A stretch of DNA of 64,000 bases from Owenia fusiformis (taxonomy: Eukaryota; Annelida; Polychaeta; Sabellida; Oweniidae), in contig CAIIXF020000001.1 in assembly GCA_903813345.2 (NCBI GenBank), positions 9,277,598-9,341,597 on the forward strand, read 5' to 3'. A program made the position numbers and the translations under genes. Shown in pieces: positions 12,801 through 22,730 of the stretch. Numbering within the stretch: the first letter of the stretch is position 1; each line of letters opens with the position of its first letter. Below the pieces are notes generated by a model, which worked only from the letters and a program-made list of their open reading frames with translations, was not told where the DNA came from and made no database searches.

Positions 12801-15800
12801 GGAAAATTGAGCGGTCTTCTTTTCAAAATTGCAAAAAGTCTCATCATGCAGATCTGCCACATTTTACTATTTTTATTGATGTATGATTTACTATACAGTA
12901 TGTGTAGCTATAAATACTGCACTACAATATTTGTATGTGCAAGTGCAACTGGTCTGAAAGTCTTTTAGCGAATAAATAAATGTACATGTCATATTCTGTA
13001 CAAAAGTCCAGAATTGCATAGACTTTACAGGGTTGGTTTCTTCAACATTTTGTGCCTCTATCTGGAAAATCTGAATTAATTTCAGTTTGCAAAAGGCCCA
13101 TGAAAAGATGTCAAATTTAACTACATGCATGCATGATCATACATTTACTTACCAAGCTAAGCAGATTACAGAGTTCCAATCCACCAGTTATATTAGTATG
13201 TTTGGTGCAGTGTGCCCCTGTTCATCTGCGATCTGGTCATTTTACATATTTAGTAGTTCATTAGTGATAGAGGTCCATGCATGCTGGTACATAGCAGTAT
13301 CAAAGTTACAGTGGCACTGATCTAAATATAGCCTCAGCAGAAATTTCCTTGCTGATTTCAATGGCAAGATCATATTTCAGGGTAGAGATTAAAAGGTGGA
13401 TTGGATCGAGTGGATTGGATTCATGTAAAAGGTGGATTGGATCAGGAATCTTCAAAATATGGATTTTTTAGTTGATCTCCCTCTAAGCAATTTCCTCCGG
13501 CCTAAAGTATTTTGTGATTACAAATGACAAATACATACTTCAATTAGTTCAAAGTATTTAACTGCTCTCCCTTGTAAATAATAAACATAAGGAAGACAGA
13601 ATAAACATAGATCTGTGGATAAGAGCTGTCGTTCAAATTGACGTGTGGGTGTCCCCAAGACATTTCTGCCATTTTCTGTTTGAATTGAAAACAGATGATA
13701 TGAATCTTCGACTTCAAAAGTCTGCCTTATGATTTGTGAAATGTCTAAAATTACCCTTGGAATGAATAAGATTGGGTATCAGGTCACCTTTCTAGCCTAC
13801 CCAAGCAAAATAATATAACATCTATTATTTGACATTGTGGAAGTGAGGAGAGCATTAATCGTCTGATGGGAGATCAATATAAATTTTTTAAGGAAAATCC
13901 ATATTTTGAAGAATCCCGATCCAATCCACCTTTTCACATGAATCCAATCCACTCGATCCAATCCACCTTTTAATCTTTACCTATTTCAGGCCTCCTACAG
14001 TCCTATATATTTATGCATCATTTTTTCATCAGACTCATCATGGTCAGGGATGAATCATTTACTGTTTGGTTATTTCAATGCAATATTATTATAGGGTACT
14101 GTGAGCACAGTCAATTGCATTTTGTGAGGTGTCCTGATAAAAGTGGGTTTGGTTCAAGATGCTGCAAGTTTTGTGTGATGATGATATATTTTTACAATAT
14201 TTGAACAGGTTTATCATTGTGTCATATTGGTTAGCAAATTGTATGCTTGTTTTTGGTGTTGCCTACTGTTTAATATAAAAGGCATGATCTGGACTAATAC
14301 TCAAGGGCACACAGGTTGAAGTCAACGTGTAAAGACCTCTGCCTCTCAATGTAGTAGCAGTATATTATAGATCACTAGAAATTTGTAAAAGGGAAATTTT
14401 ATTTCGACAATTCAATTTCACCTTTTATTGGTGAAGTTTCGGGATCTTCTTTTGTGCATGGGCTTTCAATTAGTTGAAAGCCCATGTTTTGTGTAATGGT
14501 GAAATTTTGATTTCAAGAATACTTTTTGAAGTACAAAGCATGATCTGATGACATTTCATATAAATAAAACAAAACACATACATTTTACATATTTTCATTT
14601 GTATTACTATCAGATACATGGGGTAATATGAAAATTGATCCACTAAGAACTGATGAATATTCTAGTTTAAGGGAACTTTTTAGATACCCATGTTATCTGA
14701 CCCAAATTATTCACCTGGTGGTGAAACTGGTAACTATCTACTCACATCTGGGTTATTGTGATGTGGTGTCCTGGACCAGTCTATTAAAATCAGTTAGTTA
14801 TATGTTAAAAAACAGCAAACGAACATTAAAAATGTAATAATAATATTTTATTCTTCATTTATTCTACCGATTCATCCATGTTACCAAGGAAAAAATAGTG
14901 ATGTACAATTTTAAATTTGCGGGATCCTGAATTTGTGATTTTACACCGAGTCTCATGTGAATGTACATGAATTCAAGGTTCTCGCGAATTTTACATATAT
15001 TACAGTAATTTTACATTACCTAATTTCCAACCATTGATTAAAATATGGTTAGTACCATTAGTATTTAAAAAAATATCCACCCATTTTTAGAATATGCCAG
15101 CAAATAGCTTTTGAGAGTCAGATTTATTTCTTAATTTTTCCATATCTGATAGGGTTGTAGAGATCTAAAGTATAAAAAGCCAGCACAAAATTCATAACAA
15201 TCTGCAACCATTAATTTTATCAAAAACAATTCCTCACATTAAGATAGAATTTAGTTGAAGTGCATGAAAATAGTTCATAGTACAATATTGCTTATTTATT
15301 AGACTTTAATAGTTTCTCACCAGTATTATAAAGTTAATAGTCACTCACAAATTGATTTACAATCATGTATTTTATATAAACTCAATACCTAAACACATGT
15401 ATACAGAATTCTTAGACATGGTGTTATGCACCATACTTATTGATATATTAAAACAACAACAATCCCTCATTTCTAAAAATCAGTTGATAAGACGCTTTTA
15501 GACCATATTATACAGGGTGGGCCAAAAACAACCAATACCCAAGTTTAAGGATGAATATCATATGATATAATGTTAAACGATGCCATGTATTATATATCAT
15601 TTTAAAGATAAATCATTTCCAAATAATATGTCACCATCCAATTGAAAAACTTTTGTTTTCTCGTGGAGTTAGAGACTAAAATTGACTCCAGGGGTGACAA
15701 GAACAACCAAAAATCAAAAAATGAAAATTCCCTTTCCCTCCATATTGCAGTCATAGCTGCACTCAATATGCTTGACTGAATCATTATAAATTTATACAAC

Positions 15801-18800
15801 TTTGTTAGGAATTGATTTATCTTTAAAATGATACATAAAACATGGCATGGTTTAACATATATCATATGAATCGTTCATCTTTAAACTTGGGTTTTGGTTT
15901 TTTGCCCCACCCTGTATATCCACTCAATATTCTTCAAAATGTCTTCAAAATGTGAAGTAACTTTGTATTACCTCATATTGAAATGCTTAAGTACAAAATG
16001 ATATCTGTTTAATCTTCAATGCATCACTCCTAGTTTTCTACAAGTTGAAATTCTTAAATGAATAAAGTTAATGAATTCTTCATAAGGCCATAAGAAGTAG
16101 ATTCTTTGTTTTACGTCCCCTTGCTTGCACGATTTGGAGTAAATCAGAAAAAACAAACACATCCAAATAGCAATCACAAAGGTCTGAAAGTACCATCGCA
16201 TTTTGTTCAATCAGAATCAGACAAAATGGTCGATAATTTGATATCCGTCAAAATTGACAGTCTTAGTGATTACTTTGGCATACATTGTGTATTTTTTTCT
16301 TATTTTTTACCCCTGAATAATAGCTATGTTTAAATATATTGTATAAAATGTATAGATATGTGTCTGTAATCACTGTAAATTGGTATGTCATCCCTTTTTA
16401 TGCCCATAAAATGTATACATTTCTCAGCAAACAAGTTTGTGTTTTTTCTTGAGTTTGTGTTTTTCTCCATGTACCCTTGCATAATTTGGATTTTGCCAGG
16501 ATGCAAAAAAAGAATCTACTTTTCATGACCTAAGGGATAAATGTCACTTCCATGGGATTTCTCAGCATTTCTCATAAAAATGAAGACAGATATTATCAAG
16601 CTTATGATGAATCTATTCCTCTTCTTGATAGTCAACTTCCTGTAGTGATCTACAACAACATGATGGCAGAACATCCTATCACCATTAGCATTCATTTGGT
16701 TCGGGAATTCTTTTGCCCAATCCATTAAGTATGTAAGTCATTGCTCACTTGATCAGGATCATGAAATTTTAAATGTCTTAACCTGAGGACAAATCAAAGG
16801 TTCTTAAAGTTTTCTATCAACAAATTAAAACAAAATGTTGATAAATGTCTCAACTTTAACACTTATTAACATATTATGTAACAAATTAAAAGATATCTCA
16901 ACTTTTCTTTACATCTTAATTTCTGAAATCTATTGGAAAACTGTGATTTTAAATGAGGTGAAGGGTAAAACGATATTGTAATAAGTATATTATACAGTCA
17001 TAATATAATGCCTGCTGCCATCTAGCCAGAGAACAAACAACATGACAAACACCAGGAAATTGATCAAAATTTAATATTCTGCAATTCAGCACTGTCCACA
17101 CTCTGTGGAAATGGAATTTCAGGAGGAGTGAATGTGTATGTGCTTATGTCTTCTTAACCTGACCTTAGCTGAAAATGCCTTAGAGCATATGTTACATTTA
17201 TAAGGTTTCTCACCAGTATGGGACCGTTTATGATCAGAGAATTCTCCTTGTGTGACATAGGCTTTAGGGCATAGCTCACATTTGAATGGTCTCTCTTCAG
17301 TATGGATTCGCAGATGATGTAGTTTTAGAGAATGAGAGTGGGAAAAGTCTCTTGAACAAACCTTACATGTATATCTTTTTTCTCCTGTGTGAATTCGATT
17401 GTGACTTTTAAGACTACTATTTTGAGAGAATCTTTTAGAACAGATCAAACATTTATATGGCTTTTCTCCAGTATGAATTCTGATATGTGTAATAACATCA
17501 GAACTACGAGCAAATGATTTAAAACAAACTTTACACTTGAATTTCTTTTCTCCAGTATGAGTGGTTCTGTGTGGGTTACATGCAGATCTGTCTGTAAATG
17601 TTTTTGGACAGAAATCACATTTAAATGGTTTTTCTCCAGTATGGATTCGGCTATGTAATTTCAAGCTTGCTTTACTGGAAAGTATTTTTAAGCATACCTC
17701 ACATTTTATTTTTGCATTTCCAGTATGTCTCATACATTGTGAAGATAGGGTGGAACTGCGGTTGAATGTTTTGTAGCACACATTACATTCAAAGGGTCAT
17801 TCACTACTGTGAATTATTTTGTGTTTTGATAGATCCCCACTTGTAGAAAATGCTTTATAACAAATACTACATTTGTGCAACTTCTCCCCAGTATGGCTTA
17901 AAGCATGACTAGAAAGACCATAATATGCTGAAAATGTTTTACCACATGTATTACATTTATATGGTCTTTCTCCAGTATGAATTCTGTTATGTATATTAAG
18001 ATGATTTCTTATATGAAATGCCCTAAGACATACTTTACATTCAAATCTTTTCTCTCTTTTGTGAAATTGCATATGTAAAGCAAGTACATCCTTTCTATGG
18101 AATACCTTGCCACAGATATCACATTTGAATTTTTTCTCCATGAATTCTACTATGCAGCAGTGTATGCTCACGGAGTGATGCATTATTTGCAAGTACCTTT
18201 GAACATATTTCACATGATCTGTTTCTTTTCTCTCCAGTGTGAATTTGCATATGTTTAATAAGATAAATCTTTAATGAAAATGCCTTGGAGCAGATATTAC
18301 ATTTAAAAGGTTTCTCATTAGTGTGTGTTTTGAAATGTCTGATAAGAAGATATTCTAATTTAAATGGTTTGAAACATATCTGACATTTGAAATGCCTTTC
18401 CTCACTGTGATAACCCATATGTATAGCAAGTCCATCCTTCCTATGGAATGCCTTGCCACAGATTTCACATTTTAATTTTTTTTCTCCATGAATAATATTA
18501 TGCTTATGGAGTGATGCATTATTTGCAAACACCTTTGAACATATTTCACATGATACTCTCTTATGCTTTAAAGCATCAGCGCTTCCACCTGTCTTTGTAA
18601 GCTTTTTTTGTTTTTGATTTTTTACAATTTTTACAGGGAGTTTGTTAATTTGTAGATCATCGTCTTTTATGCAGAATCTGAATTGGTTGTGTCTATATTT
18701 CAGTTTTGAGACATCTTTTTCAGTTAATCTACATAATGATACTGTACATGATTTCTCCGTGATTGGGGCATTTGCTTCAGATTTTGATTTCAATTGGAGT

Positions 18801-21388
18801 AGTTCTTTACATAAAGATGATTCTTTCCCTGAATTTATCACAAGTGACATTTCTTCATTGCTTTGAAAATCATCGTTTTGATCATTGTCAGCAGTGGTAT
18901 TAATTCCATCAGTAGACATTGTAGAACTAGAGCTGCTCTCTTTTACATGTCGAGTCCTTGATCGCTCATTGGTCACATTTGACAGTTTGGTTTCACAGTA
19001 CAACTTTTCTTGTTCTATATCTTTTTTACTTTCTTGTTTTAGTGGACATAAGAGAGGATCTTGATCAGGCGTGCATTGTTTGGAATTAATTGCCAACTCC
19101 TCTTCTATACATGTAGCCTCTGAAGTAGAGGATGTTCCGAACTCTTGTGTATTGTTTGATAGCTGTTCAATGATGTAACTTGGTTCATTGTGGACCACAA
19201 ACGCTGTGTCTGAAGCACTTGGATGTAAAGTATCAATTGAAGCCATTGGTTGATCTACTGTAAAAATCAAAATCTTGTGCCTATTTCTGATCTCAATCAA
19301 TATATTTCGATACACACTTTTTTGTCGGTAAATGTATTTTGTAGTAAATCTTCATCACAAAGTGAATTAATGGCCATTTAAAGACAAGAAAATGTGCATC
19401 CATATCTTTAATCACTTTGCTCGCAAGATGCAAGCTCATTAATATTTGTATTGAAAAAGTAGGTTTATATCAGATTTTATTCATGGTACAAAGAAAATAA
19501 CAGGCGTTAGACTGTTCATGTTTTGAGGTTAATGTTAAAGATATATCTGCACATCTATTCAATTTTTCTCAAAAAGTGCCATTTGCCTATGCATTTTGAA
19601 AGATTATTAATATTCCATACCAGTAACTCTACCGCTGATTTCACTTTTAGACATTTCTTTGGGTGAAGACTTCTCTGTAGATGTAATGCTCATTATCTGA
19701 AAGTATAAAATTTTTTGATTAGGCAGGAAGATTAATAAAGATACTGTATATGCAAATATCAGATTCTGTATACAAGTCCAGCTTTATAGAATTACAGACT
19801 CATTCTAGTAGGGTTTGACCTCCTCAACATTTTGTGGCCCTATGATATCCCTGAAATTATAGATGCCTACATGATCATATACTTACTTACCATGCCAAAC
19901 TAAGTAGCTTGTAGAATGAATTTTGAGTCCCAATCTACCAGTTACTATTGCCCTTGTTCATCTGATCATATATCACATACTTAGCAGTTTTAGTGTTTGA
20001 AATAGCATTAGTAACACCTGGCATAGATCTAAATATAGCCCATTAGTACAACAGACATATGCTTGCCGGGGTTTCCTTGACAACATTAGGGTCAGGGGTG
20101 AGCACAGTCAACAGCAGTTAGATTTGAGCCCAAATCAACTTTCTGAAATGGAACAACAGAATCTTAGGTGTCCTGATAAAGTGGGTGTGGTACAAGTGCT
20201 GCAAGTTTTGTGTGATCTTTGATTCCATGGCATGGTATATTTTAACAATATTTGTCTCATATTCAGCTCATATTCAGTCTCATATTCAGCTGTCTGATTT
20301 GGCATAATCAAAGGCCATGTTGCTTATCATAAACAATTTGCTAAAAAACACGCCTTGTGTATTTATGTATGAACAATAAAATTATTCCATTTTCCAAAAC
20401 ATTTCTGTTTGAGATTTTGATCTTTGGACTTTCCAAGTTTATTAAACCATACAGTTTCTTGCCCCAATATAATATTTTAGGCCTATTTTGAAATAAACTC
20501 TCTACAGTATATAATCTTTTGCCACTAATATATAGTCCGGGAAGTGCAAATGGATATTGTATCAAAGCATTGTACATAGTCGTTACGATTTAGAATCTGC
20601 AATTATTATACTTATACTTATTTCCCTGTTTTATCATTTACAGGCTCTGTTTGAAGGAGTCGTGGATACAGTTGAAAATGGTGGAAAGGTTCAACCAATC
20701 GCAACACAGCTAGGTTATACCAAAGAGCAAGCTGAGGCAGTGCAGAGGTTGAAAACTGCCAAAGATAATTATGAGAGACTTGGACTCAGTATGGGATGTA
20801 CAAAGTAAGGCTCACTGTTATATATCCTGTGTGAAGATGTTTTAAGAAACTTTAGAGCAAAAGGTCAGGCTGTCATCACCTAGTTTGACTAGTTTACCAA
20901 AATAATGAAAAAAGTTAATTTTGAAAGCTAATTTATGTACAGGGTGGGCCAAAAAAGGTAACCCTAACAAATCTTAATAACTCAGTCATTCATCATTGGT
21001 TGAAAGAACATGGTTTGATTTTGCCAAATATGACTTCAAACCCACGCTGAATGACTGTGTTATTATGATTTGTTTGGGTTACCTTTTTTCTCATTCTGTA
21101 TTTTGAATTTGTCTTCATTTGTCACTCTTCACTGTACTTCCTTTCTACCAAGTGTTAATCTCACCGGTTTCCAGTCTCAAAGATGTCTTAAATAGACATG
21201 TTTATGCATGTATAAGTTAAAGTTAATACATGACTGTGATTGCATATTCTTTCAGGGATGATATAAATAAATCTTATAGAAAACTGGCTCTATTGCTGCA
21301 TCCAGACAAAAATGTTGCCCCAGGGAGTGAGGCGGCATTTAAACTGCTGGTGGCTGCCAGGACTGCTCTACTCAAGAACATCAGATAA
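842..21388 (+). CDS. DNAJC27: DNAJC27 (RBJ), Rab-like GTPase with C-terminal J domain, 5' partial
   Basis: Coding exons are 842-911, 4132-4296, 5538-5654, 20644-20804 and 21256-21388, stop TAA at 21386. All have GT-AG borders and compatible phases. The first visible exon carries the G3 motif DMAGH. The second ends in CANK, and splicing to the third completes NKTD (G4), followed by ETSAQ (G5). The last exon is the J domain with an intact HPD tripeptide (LLHPDKN). The order matches vertebrate DNAJC27 throughout. In that family the GTPase part acts in MAPK signalling and the J domain is presumed to recruit Hsp70. The exons for the P-loop and switch I lie outside the window. The acceptor at 5538 has a weak pyrimidine tract, but the junction is fixed by the NKxD motif. 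The 15-kb intron 5655-20643 hosts two antisense zinc-finger genes. Confidence 0.93.
1866..2059. mobile_element. Short MITE with cccgtagcc / ggctacggg ends, copy 1
   Basis: About 190 bp bounded by cccgtagcc and ggctacgggcc, with C and G runs near the ends and an internal aaatcatgcagttttt. The same structure recurs at 25799-25989 and 33743-33922, so it is a dispersed family. It has no coding capacity; the antisense frame open across it is just repeat sequence. It lies in an intron of DNAJC27. Confidence 0.7.
3771..4022. repeat. Diverged minisatellite in DNAJC27 intron
   Basis: About nine imperfect units of roughly 22 to 35 bp built on ttgaatataacttttaa, with variants such as tgaatacaacttttgac. 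The array ends about 110 bp before the exon at 4132. Variation between units suggests an old, no longer homogenised array. Confidence 0.7.
4297..5537 (+). other. DNAJC27 intron
   Basis: Intron between the exon ending in CANK and the exon starting with TD. Apart from the dispersed repeat at 5258-5363, I see no coding or RNA feature. Confidence 0.6.
5258..5363. repeat. Dispersed MITE-like repeat (TGTCACCA family), copy 2
   Basis: Begins with ttgtcaccac, holds the core ctgtaacaaatggc, and ends with ggtggtgat. It is a close relative of the copies at 593-775 and 51834-51928. Confidence 0.5.
6690..7160. mobile_element. Palindromic element of about 470 bp
   Basis: The left part contains cgagtgccaatacagaat and the right part its reverse complement near 7078-7100. 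A second inner pair, gctactcagattgtccc and gggacaatctcagtagc, folds around the centre near 6895. The word gaagtgcaatacagg appears twice in direct orientation. This is a long imperfect hairpin in the DNAJC27 intron, probably a MITE or a pair of them. Termini and target duplication are not defined. Confidence 0.55.
7505..9739 (-). CDS. Poly-C2H2 zinc-finger protein (copy A), 744 codons
   Basis: The uninterrupted frame has an acidic, Ser/Thr-rich N-terminal third (residues 1-320) followed by 15 tandem C2H2 fingers from Cys328 to the C-terminus, joined mostly by TGEKPFKC-type linkers. Such arrays usually bind DNA in the nucleus; no KRAB, SCAN, BTB or ZAD domain is visible. The N-terminal part is a tandem repeat of 104-109 residues starting at residues 1, 110 and 214, each with SCTVSLCRLTEKD or a close variant. 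Copy B has one such unit. The gene is antisense inside the long DNAJC27 intron. Upstream coding sequence is damaged (stop at 10005-10007, frameshift near 9770), so the start at 9739 is simply the first Met of the open frame. Whether it is translated is unknown. Confidence 0.8.
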   Translation of the reverse strand: MDQNNTFQTNEEMSLVKNSGKELSVNKEPLQSKSIVASEANGPITEKSCTVSLCRLTEKDISQMPHHQCAGSSHIRTSNTTEEKSRNQHLKVSISSSTRSTDDINNTDDMDQNNTFQTNEEVSPVKNSGKESSVHKELLQSKSILTSEANGPITEKSCTVSLCRLTEKDISQMLHHQCAGCSHIRTSNTTKEKSRNQHVRESPYSPTVNNATDIDQNDSFQSNEEMSLAMHSRKEASLYKELFQSKTIQASESSTLIKEKPCTVSLCRLTEKDVSKLKYRHNQFRFCIKDDDLQINKLPVKIVKNQKPKKLTKTGGSADASKHKRVSCEICSKVFANNASLYTHNIIHGEKKFKCDICGKAFHMKHVLATHIGYHTDEKHFKCQICSKRFKVKQDLVRHVERHTNEKPFKCNTCSKKFPFKRDLSVHMQSHIGEKRFKCKVCLKAFRTRSTLNVHNRIHTGERPYKCNRCGKMFAVFSSLACHTLIHTGEKSHKCSICFKAFSTNGDLSKHKRIHSSERPFECKVCYISFKHKSSLTTHSMRHTGNAKIKCKVCLKILSNKSNLKVHSRIHTGEKPFKCDFCSKTFTDSSARNSHRTTHTGEKKFKCKVCLKSFARSFDVITHIRIHTGEKPYKCLVCSKTFSQNANLKAHNLIHTGEKRYTCEVCSRDFTHRHTLKMHHKRVHTEERPFKCELCSKAYVTQGEFSDHKRSHTGEKPYKCNICSKAFSAKFVLRRHKHIHIHSS
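9740..10115 (-). pseudogene. Broken 5' part of the copy A zinc-finger coding exon
   Basis: Reading from the acceptor at 10116-10118, the sequence encodes an N-terminal segment matching copy B, for example VVVHDEPK against VVHNEPS, and DQDPLLCPL in both. It is interrupted by TAA at 10005-10007, where copy B has a Phe codon after NTQE. Near 9770 a frameshift separates it from the open 744-codon frame. The junction to the small upstream exon is also out of phase with this frame. It therefore looks like decayed coding sequence, unless it is spliced out or is 5' UTR. Confidence 0.65.
10648..10723 (-). CDS. Small 5' coding exon of zinc-finger copy A
   Basis: Acceptor ctttcag precedes the exon, ATG is at 10714-10712, and a GTATGTG donor follows base 10648. 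It encodes a short Ser/Lys-rich peptide starting MDSSEKSTTKEMSNSE and ends in phase 1. The equivalent exon of copy B (19621-19696) has the same structure and a similar peptide, which supports both. Because an acceptor precedes it, at least one further upstream non-coding exon is expected. Confidence 0.6.
11148..12234. mobile_element. Decayed mariner-type transposon with about 200-bp inverted repeats
   Basis: The ends are cgaggggtgatcaataag and its reverse complement, flanked by TA on both sides, the Tc1/mariner target duplication. The inverted repeats run about 200 bp (11148-11352 and 12030-12234) and both include accccgggaccgacat or its complement. Inside, on the + strand near 11545-11690, is a short stretch resembling the catalytic region of mariner transposases (LLHMDIAPAHRSQ, then a degraded proline-rich motif). 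The space between the repeats is too short for a full transposase and is frame-broken. The element is a dead, internally deleted copy in zinc-finger block A. Confidence 0.85.
13381..13981. mobile_element. 601-bp MITE with 8-bp target duplication
   Basis: Inverted repeats of about 95 bp start with ggtagagattaaaaggtgg on the left and ggtaaagattaaaaggtgg when the right end is read in reverse. The flanks are the perfect direct repeat tatttcag (13373-13380 and 13982-13989). An 8-bp duplication points to the hAT superfamily. The repeats contain the recurring word ggtggattggat. It has no coding capacity. It is absent from the duplicated block B. Confidence 0.85.
14216..15510. other. DNAJC27 intron, no gene seen
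   Basis: No coding exon or RNA gene is recognisable. The only structure is a perfect 30-bp palindrome at 14457-14486, built on the word gggctttcaa, which recurs in the window. Confidence 0.5.
14457..14486. repeat. 30-bp palindrome catgggctttcaa...
   Basis: The two arms are catgggctttcaa and its reverse complement around a short attag-type centre. The left arm equals the start of a 17-mer (catgggctttcaactag) found at 24090, 39080 and 55416. It could be the folded terminus of a transposon family. Confidence 0.5.
15511..15916. mobile_element. 406-bp MITE, tacagggtggg...cccaccctgta family
   Basis: The ends are tacagggtgggccaaaa and the matching ttgccccaccctgta. The inverted repeat extends about 90 bp inward, including accaatacccaagtttaa-type sequence and atcatatgat on both sides. 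The flanks read ta on each side, compatible with a TA duplication. Antisense open frames here belong to the repeat. A related element lies at 20938-21100, and single ends lie at 29709 and 37487. Confidence 0.8.
15917..16789. other. DNAJC27 intron between MITE and zinc-finger block B
   Basis: I see nothing coding or structured here beyond AT-rich intron sequence. The short open frames on both strands lack similarity to known families and lack plausible splice context. Confidence 0.45.
16790..20255. repeat. Segmental duplication, copy B (zinc-finger block)
   Basis: Partner of 7250-14215 in direct orientation. Near-identical stretches include the shared 3' flank (acaaacaccaggaaattgat), the finger array and the small 5' exon. 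Past the 5' exon the match continues to the gtgctgcaagttttgtgtga region (20200; 14160 in copy A). It lacks the two transposons seen in copy A. Confidence 0.75.
17119..19696 (-). pseudogene. Poly-C2H2 zinc-finger gene (copy B), interrupted by a frameshift and a stop
   Basis: A small coding exon (19621-19696, ATG at 19693-19691) splices in phase 1 to the main exon starting at 19257. The join reads VTVDQPMAS in frame. The frame then runs through an N-terminal region with one SCTVSLCRLTEKD unit and five C2H2 fingers. A one-base loss in an A-run near 18135 shifts the frame. The fingers continue in another frame until TGA at 17797-17799, where copy A has an Arg codon, and then resume to the end at 17119. 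Ignoring lesions, 17 fingers can be counted. One of them (near 17740) also has Gln in place of the first His. As written, the product would be a truncated five-finger protein of about 400 residues. Sequencing error cannot be excluded for the A-run, but the nonsense change and lost His support decay. Confidence 0.8.
20938..21100. mobile_element. 163-bp MITE, tacagggtgggcc family
   Basis: The left end is tacagggtgggccaaaa. The two halves are imperfect inverted repeats: aaggtaaccctaacaaat pairs with atttgtttgggttacctt, and actcagtcattca pairs with tgaatgactgtg. The right terminus is diverged (tcattctgta). It lies in the last intron of DNAJC27, 134 bp after a donor site. Confidence 0.75.
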
Positions 21389-22085
21389 CATCAATGAACA
21401 CCAGTCAGCGCTCACCAGTCACCATGAATTGTGCGATTTCTTAAGACTATTTATTGTGGAATTGTTCATCAAGGAAGATCAGTTGAAGAAAAATATTCCT
21501 GTTCTTTGGACTATTTATTCAGGAGTTCAGCTCAATAGAGAGCCATCTAACAAAGGATATTTTAACCAATGCAGATTGAATGAAGAAAAATTTTCCTGGT
21601 TTTACTGTATGTAATCATTTATTGGATTTTGAGCTGAAGAATGAACAAATCTGCTTGAAAACATTTCACATTAAGAATGTGATGAAATGTATCTTCCAGT
21701 CATATAAATTATAATCCATCCACAGTATATCCGTCCAAACTCTAAACTGTATGGGATATACATGTATGTCTTGCATCAAATTCCTGACCCCTACTTTCAA
21801 TATTTCTTGCATGATTGACAAGAAATTTGGAGGGTGGGAAGGCAGGTGCTGGATGCAAGATTATGGAATATCTCTCTTAGAACTACTATGATCTCATATT
21901 TCTTAAAATGCTACCTCTGCTATGTAGTATGTAGTATATTTTACACCTGTAATATGTAGTTAACTATTTTACATGTATGTTGGTTTATTTTATACACTTC
22001 CATATTATAATAATACATATATATATATCACATCAGCTTTGATTAATGTTCCCCCTTGCCATTCATAGTATAATACATGTACACA

Positions 22086-22730
22086 GGTTATATATATTTT
22101 GCAAGTGGATCCAAGAGACCAATTGTGCGAGTCCATTATTTTGCAGGGGTGACAGGATACACACATTCAATATTGTATATAATAGTGAATTCCCAGCGAG
22201 TGATTTCAGTACAGTAAAACTGTCATAATGAACACCTCTTTAGTTTAGTTCTGTACCCAGTGAACACATGAGTCTACTCAATTGAACACCTGTGTATAGT
22301 GAACACCGATTCCCAGCCAGTGATTTCAGTACAGTTAAAACTGTTATAATGAACGCCTCTTTCTTGGTGAATATCTGTGGCTAGTGAACACATGCGTCTA
22401 CTCTATTGGACACCTGTGTATAGGGAAGGGTCACCCATTCCCAGCCAGTGATTTCAATACAGTAAAACCTGTCATATTGAAAACATCTCTGTGCACTTGT
22501 ATAGAACATCTTTTGCACCACATGGTTGCAAAGCTAGAAGCTAGCTTTTGCTATATTTCATTTAATTTGGATGGAACAAATGTCTTTTCTTTTTATCATA
22601 ATGTCAAATTACATTTTTAGAGGCAGACAATCGATTAATGGAAATTGGAATGTGTGTATCTTGTCACCCCTGTAAAATAATGGACTCGCCCACTTGGTCT
22701 CTTGGATCCACTTGCAAAACATATAACCAT
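22086..22730. mobile_element. Element with about 85-bp inverted repeats downstream of DNAJC27
   Basis: The arms at 22086-22170 and 22636-22730 are inverted copies sharing gcaagtggatccaagagacc, gtccattatttt.gcaggggtgac and tgtgtgtat-type words. The space between the arms is mostly a tandem repeat (22190-22485). It lies 0.7 kb after the DNAJC27 stop, so it may fall in the 3' UTR or in intergenic DNA. No coding region is recognisable. Confidence 0.7.
22190..22485. repeat. 120-128-bp tandem repeat, about 2.3 copies
   Basis: Units start with agtgatttcagtacagt at 22199, 22319 and 22447. Each unit contains aacacatgmgtctactc and acacctgtgtata. Related words (taaaacttaagtggaacac and its complement) occur at 3100-3230, so the unit belongs to a dispersed repeat. 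Confidence 0.8.

Larger units (their letters stand above)
7250..14215. repeat. Segmental duplication, copy A (zinc-finger block)
   Basis: This block matches 16790-20255 in the same orientation, with gaps. Shared pieces are the 3' flank of the zinc-finger genes, the finger exon, the intron and the small 5' exon (10648-10723 and 19621-19696). Upstream the match continues near 13000-13250 against 19770-20000, and gtgagcacagtcaa is shared at 14100 and 20098. Copy A is longer partly because it holds a mariner relic (11148-12234) and a 601-bp MITE (13381-13981) that copy B lacks. Confidence 0.75.

Noticed and set aside
15602-15865. 87-codon antisense frame
   Set aside because: It lies entirely within the MITE at 15511-15916.
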